DNA from: Mugil cephalus
Lineage: Eukaryota > Chordata > Actinopteri > Mugiliformes > Mugilidae
NCBI RefSeq assembly: GCF_022458985.1
Contig: NC_061779.1
Location: 20,443,001 to 20,507,000 of the forward strand
Direction: 5' to 3'
Length of the DNA: 64,000 nt
Shown here: positions 11,301-23,200 of the stretch, piece after piece
Layout of the letters: each line of letters begins with the position of its first letter
Numbering within the stretch: the first letter of the stretch is position 1
Made by a program: the position numbers and the translations under genes
Notes under the pieces: generated by a model
Database searches by the model: none
Told to the model about the DNA's origin: nothing
What the model saw: the letters and a program-made list of their open reading frames with translations, nothing else

Positions 11301-14298
11301 ATGAAGAAGATATTCAGCTTCACTAAGAAAAAGAAAAACCCGTCCAGCAGCACCCCTGACAACGGGAGCGTGCTTTCTGTTGGCTATGAATTGAAGGACA
11401 AGGACCTGGGGAAGGTTCACAAGGCTGCCTCAGTGGGTGATCTGGCAAAGCTGAAGCAACTAGCTAAGAAAAATGATATCAATCAACTGGACAAGGAGAA
11501 CAGGTAAGTGGGATTGAAGCACTTGTTGACTCTAATAGTTGGTATCAGAATCACTTAAAATGTGTCATGTGAACGTTGGTAAATGCGTGCTTACACTATT
11601 TGGAGCCTTAATTTCATTTATCCTGGTGAATTGGATTCAACAGCAAGGTAACTTTTGTAGTAAGCCTATAATGTTGTTTAATGATCACAGATGGCTCCTC
11701 TCAGAGAATCAGTGCATGATTGATCTACTTAATTCTTTAAGTAATTTAATAATTTTATGCTGTTTCGCTAATTCTAGTCTTTTTATTGATATCAAGGATA
11801 TTAATCCAGAGATCACTTTAAAATGCTGTCCATGTGAACAGTTTGGTAAAATGTCTGTGCTTAAACCACTATTTTGGAGCCTTTAATTTACATTTTTATC
11901 CTTGTGCATATTGGAATTTTCAACAGACAAGGTTAACTTTTGTAGTAAGCCTACTAGTTGTTTGTTTTAAAGTGATCAGCCAGATGGCTCCTTCTCAGAG
12001 GAATGCAGTTGCATAGATTGATCTATATAATTCTTTAAAGTAAATATTAATAAAATTTATTATTGCTGTTTCAGACATAAAATTATACCATAGTAGCTTT
12101 TGTGTACATTATTGGATATAGTATGCAAGGAATATTTGATGCATTCTCTGGGTTGTGAAAAATGGTGTCCTGTTTTTAAACTGTCAACAGCAAGCTGCCC
12201 GCTGTTTTAGGCATGATGTAAAATCTACATGACACCCCCATTGTTTCTTTTCTACTTAAGTTTCAAGGTACTATCTAATTACCATGAACAACTCAACTCC
12301 ACTGTTAGTGGAGCACTTGAGCCATAATATAATAGAAGTTGTACTGAACAGAATCTGTTTGATGTTTTGTGAGGTGGTACTTATCGATCCATTTGAAAAA
12401 TGATAATAATCATTTTTATATTTTTGTATAATTTTCTATATTTTATATTATATTTACATTTTGGTATTTGTTATTGTTACTGGTTATACCAATAAATCCA
12501 TTATCATGCAATCTATTTCTAATGGGAATCCTAAATTTGACACAGTTAATGGAATAATTACTGAGAGTAACACCTTTCAATGTACTCATTATAAATCTAC
12601 TACAGATGGTACAAACAGTTAATATAATACTGTATAACAAGGATTAGGCTTAAAGAAGAACCCTTGCTTGTAAAAATCTGTGCTACACACATAAAGATTA
12701 TGGCAAGCTCTAAAATGCATAAAAACCTGAAGTTGAAAACAGTATCTGTGTGGTTGGAGGGAGTAGGAAGGTAAGAGCTAAGTTTGATTTTTCTTTTAAA
12801 GTGCTCAAGTATAGTGTTTTATGAGTGTTTAAATGAGAACATTTCTCTCCTTTTGTGTTACAGGACTGCACTCCATATTGCCTGTGCTAATGGCCATGTT
12901 GAGGTGGTGCAGTTCCTCGTTGAGAGCAAAGCCAAGCTTAACCTATGCGACAATCAAAATAGATCCGCCTTAATGAAGGTAATCCTGGATGTTGAAACTC
13001 CAAGTCGAAGTGATTCTTAATTGAATATAAAACATCAGTGTGTGACTATAGTTAATATACAGCATTAGTCTCTGAATATATGTTAACTTTCCACTGTAAC
13101 AGGCGGTGCAGGGCCAGCATGAGCACTGTGTGAGCGTACTGCTTGAAAACCATGCCGAGCCTAACCTGGTGGACATCAATGGCAATACAGCCCTGCATTT
13201 AGCAGCAAACATCCCATCCATCTCTACTGCTGTGCTCCTGCTGCAGCATGGGGCTGAAATTAACGCCCAAAACAAGGTGATACCATAGGTAGTCAATATT
13301 AAATAAAATATACTATGCAACATGTTTCCCACTGCAGTTTATGAGACTGTGGGGTTGGCACTTTGTGCTTGGGTGGAACATACTCAACACCAGGTATGGC
13401 ACAAACGCCAATATAGGGCCAAGACTTTAATAGTTATTTTAGTTACACACTTCTGCTATTCTTGTACCGAATATTTGAAATGAATGTATTGTGTATATGT
13501 GTTATGTTTGGATATTTCTTATGAAGGCTACATCAAAAGTTTTTTATTTTATTTGGACCTACATTTTAGGAGGGTTTCACACCCTTAACTGTAGCAGTCC
13601 GTGAGGATCATATTGAGATGGCCGAGTTTCTCCTCAAGGAGACTGCTGACCTGAATTTTTTGGATCAAGACCAAAGGTTAGTTAAACGCATTTGTTAGGA
13701 ATGTCAAATAATATTGATGTTGCCTAATCATTGTTTACAGTTGGTTATGTTGCTTTCATCCATTTCACCTGTAGGTCCCCATTAATGATAGCTGCTGGCA
13801 ATGGACAAATCAATATGGTGCGACTACTCTTGCAGTTTGATGCAGATATCACGCTAAAGGACTCTAAAGGATGGTCAGCTGATGACTATGCAGTGATGAA
13901 TGGACATCATCCGTAAGCTGGGCTTTGCTTTGCACTTTTGCTCCTAGAGTGGTATTTCTCCTAATGGTTATGGATTATTAGAAAAGTTCATAAAACGGGA
14001 CATTTTAATGAGATGAATTTGGTTAAATTGGTACCAATTTTCATTAGTTCTCTGCACAGTCTCGCAGCACATTTGTATCCCTAAAATCACTGAAACACAC
14101 GATGATTGATGACATCTTGACTGTCTTGTCTCTTTGGCAGTTGTTCCCTTTTGATCATTCAACATGGTACCCAGAGGAATGATGGGGCCTCTCTGTCACA
14201 TCACGGTCCAAGCAGCAAGAAGAAGAAAATATTTGGCAGTCCTTCCCAGGACATTGAAGCAGGCTTCTCGCTGGGAGGGCCAGCCACAGACAAAGATG
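11301..14298 (+). other. ankrd26: ankrd26 exons 1-6: N-terminus and ankyrin repeats
   Basis: Exons 11301-11503, 12864-12978, 13103-13276, 13570-13676, 13775-13912 and 14141-14298. The first encodes a lysine-rich start and a helix containing DLGKVHKAASVGD, as in human ANKRD26. The next exons encode about five ankyrin repeats, seen as TALHIACANGHVEVV, NTALHLAANI, TPLTVAVREDH and SPLMIAAGNGQ, with a weaker sixth in exon 6. One repeat per exon, with mostly phase-2 or phase-0 junctions, matches the ANKRD26/POTE arrangement. Confidence 0.93.
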
Positions 14299-17200
14299 GT
14301 AGGGAGTTTTCATCATGTTATAATGAATGAAAACATTTGTTATTGTGTCTATTCATTATTGACAATGATTATTTTATTCATTCCTCATGCATAACCTCTT
14401 GACTGGACCTAGAGCATGGAGGAAATGAAGCAGGGGGAGGTATTACCTTGATTAGATGCTTTGTTATCGAAAGCACTCAAAGACTATTCGTTTCTTGCCA
14501 ATAAAGATCATTAACAATCACAAGGGATGGATATTCTACTTGTTCCTGTTTTCAGGAAATTTATAGTTCCCTGCTGCTTACGTCATAGAGCTTTGTGCAC
14601 TGTTCTTTTTCTGCTTTTTAAGATTTAGAAGCTCTGAAGATCTCACAGTTTGATAGTTGCAATAATAAAATATGCCACATGCCTTACTGAAATGGATACA
14701 GATGAGGTTAAGTTGAAAATATGTTCTGTGCTTTGTTGCAGATGAAGATATTTCTCAGTCAGAGTCACTAAGTCGGTGAGCTAAATTTTGTTTTTACAGT
14801 TTACAATTTACATTACAGTTGACTTCCTGGCTGTAAACATTGTTGTTTATTCATCAGTGTTTCAAAAAGTGCTGCAGATGAATGGCCTTCATCAGAAGAT
14901 GATGAATCGATTATACCTGATAAGGTTGGTGCCACTCACTTTTCATTTCGTGGTGTGTTTTTTGTAACGTTTATACTGACTTTCATTGTTTCTTGTTCTG
15001 ACTTTCAGAAACTACTAAAAGTAAACCTAAGCAAAATGATTGTGTCTAAAAAGGCAGAAGGTACCGATAATCTTTCAGTCTTTTTTTACTCCTTAGTGCC
15101 CGCTCCATAGTTTGTAGTAAGTAATCTTTTATCCCTACCTTCCCTGTAGCTCCTGCACTGCGTGACACCTCCTTGAGTGGTACAGAATCTGAGCCAGAGA
15201 GTGAAAATAGAATTCAGAGTATCCCATCCCTCCCCAAGGCTTTCTCCTCCAGCAAATCTCTTCAATACCCAGTAGATCCATCTCCTGTTTCATTCCTTTC
15301 CAAAGTACCCCAGATGGCTTCCACCCCTCTTCCAAACTACAGAAAGGTAAAATATCTGTTGAAGCATTGCCCAGTTTCTTTTCTGTGACAACTTTCTTTC
15401 CTTCTTTTTTTGTAAATGTTTAAAACAAGCTGAGCGTGTCACTGAGCAGGAGAAAAGCAAACGCTCAGAGCAACCTTCAAGTAGTAAAACAAGGTCAGAC
15501 TCTCGAGAAGGAAACTCAACAGCAGAGGACTCAGAGGAGGAAGATGGAGATGGAGAAGAAGAAGAAGAAGAAGATGATGAAGACGAAGAAGAAGAAGAAG
15601 AGGAGGAGGAGGAGGAAGAAGAAGATGATGATGATGACGATGACGAAGACGATGAGGAAGAGGATGAGGATGAAAGTGAAGAAGAGGAAGGAGATGAAAA
15701 CGAAGAGGAAGGGGATGAAAATGAAGAAAAGGATCAATCTCTGGAAGAAGATAATGACAATTGTATGGCTACAGTCAAGGCCGACACTGCTGAGTTTGAA
15801 GATGTACAAAAACCTAATGGTGCCCTTAAGATTGTTGACAGCACTGATACTCAAAGCATACATGGAGATGCCTCAGAAAACTATGCCAAAACAGAGACTC
15901 AAAAAACTGATCTCACTTCCCCCGCTGGAACAGCAAATTATGCAATGGCAGCAACCTTAAACGTAGAAGGGGATTGTGTTGTGTCAGCCATTAGAGTTGA
16001 ATCAAAATTTTCAGATGAAGATGACAGCCTTGGGAAGGAGAGTTTAAACCAAGGTTCAGTGGGATTCCCCACACCTTCCAAACATCGTCCGGACACTCAT
16101 TCACCTAGCAAGATTAACGAGGAAGAGTTTGAGAAAGAAGAGGATGATGATGATCCCTGGATCGATAGACCAGGCAGTGGTGATACAGTGTGGAATGACA
16201 GTGATGAAGATGAGAACAGTCAAAAAGGGACTTTTATTCCCAGCAGTTTGCTAGCTAATCAAGGCAATGTGTTCCCCAAGGTTAGTATTGGACATACTGA
16301 TAGTCTGTCTGACAATAAAGGTGCTGGATATGACAAAAAAGAAGAGAAACGCAGGACCTCATGGGGCTCTTCATTAGAGGACAGTGACATTGATATACCC
16401 AAAGATAATGAGGAAAACAGTGAGACTGCTGATCACAGAAGCAATGTTCAAGCAGTAGATCTGCTGCCAGAAACAACATCACTGCATTCAAAAACCACAT
16501 TGCCGACACCAAATGAAGACCCCCAGGATACCACATGGGATTCTTCATCACCGGTGATACCATCTCCAAGCAGTGTCTCACCTAAGCAAGTTAAAGAAGA
16601 GCATAAATCACTTTTAGAACTATGTTCAACAAGCTCTCCTCTGTCCAAAAACATAGCTGGTAGAGAAACCGTAGAAGATTCTGATTGGGATTCTTCTGAA
16701 AATCATGCCCAAAATGATGCAAGCACTATTACAAAATATGAAGTGGTTTCATCAGTCTCCAAAGCAAATGTCACAACAGCAGATCAGGCAGGAGAGCACT
16801 GTGAATCCTCTGGGGAAGGAGAAGATAAAGAAAGTATTGAGAGGAAGTCAAATGACCCTTCCGCTGCGGTGTCACCAGTACCTGAGGATGAAAACGCAAC
16901 CAGAAACCAAATATTAGACAGTGAAGATGATGATGAATCTGTTGAGTTGTTAAATAAGAAAGAACAGTCAGACTCAGAGGAAGAAAAAGATGATAGTAGT
17001 TGGGATGATGAAGATGAAAGTGATGAGTCAGAGAAGCAGCAAGCTATGAACATGAAGGATGAAAAAGTTTTGAACTTGGATGATAAGAAGGGAGTGGAAG
17101 AAGTTCAAATAGATAGCACTGAGAAAGATGAAGACAATGAAGTTGTTCCTCAATCTTTTAGTAATGAAAAAGATGAGTCTGTAGAGAATGTCAAGATCGA

Positions 17201-20200
17201 GAAAGAAAAACCTGTGGGTATGAAGAGTCACAGTCTTAACAAAGATGATGAATCAAGTGAGGACTCGGACAGCAAAGATGAAAAGCTGCAGTACGATTTT
17301 ACCAGCGCCAAAGTAAAGATGACGGATGTGGGAGAGGATTCTGACGACTTGTGTCAAAGTGACAAATCAGATGACGAACACGATGCTAGATTAACTTCAT
17401 ACGTCACACTTGAAAATAAAAGTTTCAGTGTTACCCAAACACAACTGCTATTAGATGAAGAACCAATAAGGGAAAAGATGTTTTCAAGCCCACCCACCAA
17501 AGATGATGTCACCACTGCTCAACCCAATGGTTCAGATGGTTCTGATGAAGTGTTACCTCAGACTGATATTGATGATGTTGACGTAGACTCACCTGATGAG
17601 GCAGAGAGCCCAGACATGAGAGGGCCAGAGCTCAGAGACACTGAACAGACTGTCATTCAGGTAAAACCGGAACCTCATTAGTTGTAGTATAAGAGTTTGT
17701 GTAAAATAGTGAAGCTACTCATAACAAGTTCTTTGATAGCTCTGCCAAGACCCTCATTATCATCCCTTGCCCAGTGTTTGGAGTTCATTAGAGGTGGCTT
17801 GTGGATGCACATACTCAGTAAAATAGGTCTTAAACTATGTGATTATGATATTTTTTTTGTTTTTTTTATATACAGAAAGAAGATTCCACAGAAGATGAGG
17901 ATGACCATGACAAAGAGGAGGAGCAAGATGAGGACGACGACGAAGGGGATATATCAGATGAGGATGATCAACCTGAAGAGATAAGAGGATCCCTTGATGC
18001 CATTTCATCTGTCCCCGAGACAGAAGTCTCTAAAGATAAGAAAAGAGGTAAAGAACAGTTCCTTCTTGTGATGTTTATTACAGAAATATACGCTCACTTT
18101 CCAGTTTATTGGGTACACGAGTGAAAATTAATGAATTTTAATAAACAGTCCTACACTAAATTCCCCTTCATGACTTTTAATTCAAATTGTATAAGCCAAG
18201 TAGAACACAGCCATAATGTTATTGGTATTGACTGTGGATATGACATTATTATATCCATAGAACAATTATACTTTTAATAGATGCTGTATTATCTTAGGTG
18301 TTGACTGAATGTGCATTGGATTGATGACCTCATGGCACATCATTATGTCTAAATAATGTCCTACTCACATTTCTCTGTACATTGGACAACTACATAGGAA
18401 ATTGAGCGGTCACATGTTGTAGAAGAAGTGTATAGTCTAATCCATTTTCTTACTGTATAACAACACTTTCATTAAATGTAGGAATTATTTATCATCATCC
18501 AAATACCCAAATTTGATGGAGTTAAAAATGGTGCAATAATCTAGAAGTGTTTAATCATAATGTCGCAACCTTTCTTATAATTAAAATAAATTAAGCTAAG
18601 TTAGCTCCTGGAAGTTACAGTTTTCCTGTTGCTGTTATAAAAGTCATCTGTATTGAGCTGCAGCCTTCTGCTGTTCAAGTACTGCATGTCGTGGTAATCA
18701 GTCTACATCTCTTTCTGCCTTGGAAGATTTCTTGTCTGAACTGGGCCTAGAGAAGGGTGAGGAAGAGCAGGATTCATTGGACTCTGAGGTACAGCAAAGA
18801 CACATTTTGGATATCATGTAGGTAGGACTGCTGTTTGCCATAAAACTCTCAGAGACATACTTCTCTTTTTCAGTCCCACTCTGAAAAATCCACGATGTCC
18901 GCTGCAGAACAAAAAGAAGATATTAAAGAAAGTAAGCCTATATCACAAATTCCTATCTTTTTTTTTTTAATGCAGCCAAATCATTCCAGGCGCCATTTCA
19001 TGCTATAGACGCAAAGTGACCCTATTTAATCATAACCATAGAAAACTGTAGTTTTTTGTAGTGCATGCATCAATTTTCTTCCTGAGTAATGGTGCAAGCT
19101 GTCAAAATATGATCCAGAATGTGCAGTTCTACGCAATTTCACAGCCTTTCCAACAATGTGTTACATCTCTTTTGTAGACTTGTTTTATACTCCCTCTTTT
19201 TTAAGAGGAGAAGGATGCAATAGGATGGCAGTGCTAGAGCCTCGGAGGAGTGTAGGCAGGCCAAGAGGCAGCAGGGGAGAGGGTATGAATGTCTTGACTC
19301 ATGGGTTTGAGGAACGGCATGTTTACCATACCAGAGGCCTAATCATCACTTCATGGTCACCATAAGCGATTGCATGCAGCATACATACACTACTCCATCC
19401 TGCCTGCTTAAACCCCATTTGTCCTATTTGGAACTTAACGGGACAGTTCACCAGTAAACTAAATGTGTAAATCTGGTATGTAGTGCTTTTTATCCATCTA
19501 CATTTTCTGGAAATATCAGTAGGAGATTTCCGCCTTCTCTGTTCCTACAAGCACCAAAAATGCATTTAAAAAGGCAATGTCTATTTCTAGAATTATGGCC
19601 CCTTTACTCAAGAAAATCCACAAAGCTTATTGTGAATAGTTTCATGTGTGAATGGTTTTCTTTCTACCTAAGAACATTCATATTACTGCTTAGAAGGAAG
19701 CATGGGTCACCCCTGATGAGAAGCAGTCATTACCAGCTGCCCTGGGTTAGCCATAGTGGTAGCACCATCTGTTGCAATCTGTCTACTCAGGTTCGAATAA
19801 GTGTGATTGAGGAGGATAGGTAAGTCTGCAAGTCTTCCGTGTAGTCACACATTGGCTTGTGGAGATAAGTTTATATCTAACCGATACTGCTGGCTCACCC
19901 AGCGCCACAGATTTAGCTAACTTTACAGCTTAGCCAAGAAGGACATCTTGTCTTACATCTTGGCACGAACGTTACCCTCTGGTCATAGGTAGATGAATGC
20001 TTTTTTCTGTTCAGATATACAGGTACAGTTGGGTGTGGTATGTATAGTCTAACAGCCTAGAATAAAAACACAGCTTTGGTTTTAGAGTGAACTGTCCCTT
20101 TTAACAACCACAGGTTCTTCTTACCCTGCTTGTTTTTTATAGGTTTTGGTTCAGAAAATCCATCTTGGCTAATGCTGAACTTGAGTCCCAGTAAAATGTG

Positions 20201-23200
20201 TACAGGGATTTCTGATGTCTATGCATGTACAGTATGTTTAAGTAAATTAATCATATGCTCATTTGCATGGGAATGCTTTTCACAGTGGTCTGGCAAACTC
20301 ATCCAGCGGCACCAAAATATAATTTATTGTACTTTGTTGTTTTATTTCTTCTACAAAAGACCTTTTGTGTAACAAGCATGCCTCATTTCTTTCAGTTGGA
20401 AACAACAGTAAAGATGATAATGGAGATGAAAATTGTGATAAAGGTGACACTATACAGAAAGAGGTAGGTTGAGTCACATATGCTGTGGAAGATTAAATTA
20501 ACTGTAATCTGTTGGACTCAAATTGTGATGTGTTTTTACTAGACTGAGAAAACGAAATGGGAACCACTTAGTGTATTGAGCAAACTTGAAGGGGATAATG
20601 ACCAAAAGACAGGTAAACATAATAAAAATTTAAAAATGTATTTGAAGAAGAAGAGTTTGTATTGAACATTGTGTCTTATTTTGCTTTGACAGACTTAATG
20701 GAAGAGCTTGGTCTGGGTGATGTTGATGATCTTGAAGGTAAGATGACATAATGGATTTTCCTTTTAGTTTTAATATCTTCTGCCTATCTGCCTGAACACA
20801 GGGCTGTTGTTGGTCATCTGATGTCAGGAATTCTGTTGTTAAACATACTGTTGGTAAATTGTCTGATATGTGCAATATTCCTATTGTAAAAGCTTTTATT
20901 TAAGTGCTGGTTTATCTGACTCTACCTGTCGTTACTGGTGGTTATAGCAAATGTGGTTAAAACCTAAGTAAATACCTAAGTAACTCTGGTGTATATTTCC
21001 CACACCAAATGTTTCTGAACGAATCAAGCAGAACTTGATTGCTGTTGCTAGTGTATGGATAGAGCTAGTTCTTCAGGTTCATAGCCTGCTATCAGCACAG
21101 TGAACGTTGTGGTAGGAACAGTCATGGATGGCGTTTCCTTGCTTGTTTCATATACTAATTAGCCATATAAGGCGCTCCTATTGGTCATTGTCTCAATCGC
21201 ATCGCCTAAAAAGTCAAGTCAACTTTTTACCCACTTATTTTGCATCACAAATTTATTTTTGCCTGTCCATTGCTAGCGCTTGCTGAATTTCATTAACCTT
21301 CTATGGTCATTTGGACCCTCAGCATGGCTAGTTGCTTTCTGTATGTTTCCCCCTTTACAGTTCACTGGGACAGAACCTTGACAAAACATTCTGTCTTGTT
21401 TTGTAGGCACATTTTCATGAACTATAGCTGTGCCAAGGCCACTGGCAAAACGCATTCATTTCCTATGCCTACTTTATAATAAAATACAACTCTTGTTCAC
21501 CAGTTATTAATGTGAAGCTGCAGCAGGAGCAAATGCTTTTTCCATTAGCAGCAATCTTGGAACCCATTGCTTAACACAACAGTTTTTAAAAATGCAAATT
21601 AACTGCAATGCTTTCGTCAGTGCACAGTGGACTCAGGCACAATTGTGGTACATCATTTGGCAATGTTTTCTCACTCTTTAAATGAAATGAAGATTGCTAA
21701 AATAAAATTCCTAGAAGCTACTGTATTTTGTCACTGTTGATTAAAGGCATCTTTTCTGTACGCAGTTGATCTTTTTCTCCTTTGTTTATTTCTGTTATCA
21801 AACTATTTGAAGCTCAAAAAGCAGGTCAGTAGGATAGACAAGCTGAACTAATATGTAGAACTGTATAGACTGGTAGCTGCAGTATCCCCTGTGAGGCCTC
21901 ACTTTAGAGTAAAGTTGTGTAGCACCCTATCCAGACCGTTTCCATTGCCATAAAGAAGTGTCTCCTTTTATGGAGATATATGTGTTCAAGGCATAGAGGT
22001 GAAGGGGTTATCCTAGTGTAAACCCATCTAATGCCCTCTGCAACATCAGTGTCATGTTTTGTTCAGTCACCTCGAGCTTCTTTTGTCAATGACCCAGATG
22101 CATCAGACTGGGACTCGGCCAGTACTGCCAGTAAGAGAACCCTGCCTGGCCGCAGAACTGCCTCCCCTGGACTTGAGGAGTTCCCAGAATGCTCAAGTTC
22201 ATCCGTTAAGGGACAGGCTGAAAACACAACTCCCGCTGCACAGTTGACACCTGAGAGGAGCTTTGAAAAGAGACTGCCCAGTACTCCCTCTCAATCTGTT
22301 CCCCATCCTCAGCCCCGCGCAAGAAAAATGGTACTTCAGAAACCAGAGAGCGAGGAAGGTAAAGTGAATCAAAATCTTCCGTATCCTGTCTTATTTTTTC
22401 AGGGTCTGTATAATGAAGCCCCTTCTTGGCCGTTTCTTTCTTTGTTTTGTTCTCATGCAGAATCGGATTGGGAATCGGACAAGATGAGTTCATCTTCTAG
22501 CAAAATGACTAAAACTGACAATCAGCTGCAGGATACAGCTGAGCCTCTGCCGATGGTTGGGCCAGGTAAAGCAAACTGGTCTTTTTTTAGCAGGTCTTTT
22601 CTGTGTGCACATGTTGTGTGCTCTGGTTTAATGACTCTCTTTCTTAGGTTCCCCTGAGCTTTCGCCAGTGACACGAGACAGTGAAAATTTCACAAAGTTT
22701 GAAGAGCATCAGGAAAAGGTGAGAAAATATCCTCCCTGCTTACAAAGTCTACGATTTATTTTTGTGCCACACAACATAGACACTCGTAGTTTCCCAATAA
22801 TAGGAAATTAAAGTACACAATTAACTCATGTTGTTGTGAAAATGTGCACATATTTATGACATTGCAAGTTCCTTGAGCCTACACTGTCCTATGTGAAGAG
22901 AGTTACATACAAAAATGCATTATATTGGTAGCTCTTTAGCAAAATCATACTTGTCTTTGCACTGGATTGAGCTACATTCACACTACTGAAAATGTGTACA
23001 CACAACATATTTCTGTGGTGCAAGTAAGTGGTATCATATCAAAGACAGCATATATATTCTTGATTCTCTAATGCAGAACTGTAATCAGAACTAAGAAGTC
23101 CCATGGGAATGTGTTGAAGTGTCTCCATTTTATTTGAATATAATGTCAAAACCTGGTTTTTGCATTTTTGTCTCGTTTGTTCTGTGTTTTTCTTGTCCAA

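Larger units (their letters stand above)
17876..22718 (+). other. ankrd26: ankrd26 exons 12-20: acidic continuation
   Basis: Exons 17876-18047, 18727-18788, 18874-18931, 20396-20463, 20543-20612, 20693-20737, 22050-22358, 22461-22565 and 22648-22718; all junction phases agree. Two short exons encode similar leucine motifs, DFLSELGLEKG (18727) and DLMEELGLGDV (20693), which look like a duplicated amphipathic helix. Two more tryptophan-acidic motifs, SDWDSAST and SDWESDK, lie in the exons at 22050 and 22461. The acceptor at 22050 is weak; it was chosen because it restores phase. Confidence 0.78.

Noticed and set aside
14413-14442. Possible 30-base extra ankrd26 exon
   Set aside because: It has AG and GT flanks and keeps phase, but the neighbouring exons also join in phase without it and no homology supports it. 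Left out of the model.
15436-15960. Lysine/methionine-rich 174-codon frame over the acidic repeat
   Set aside because: It is the +1 reading of the GAA/GAT repeat. The other frame continues for over 600 codons, has matching splice phases and fits ANKRD26.
19156-19365. 69-codon frame rich in Arg/Gly in an ankrd26 intron
   Set aside because: No splice sites in phase with flanking exons and no family resemblance; probably chance.
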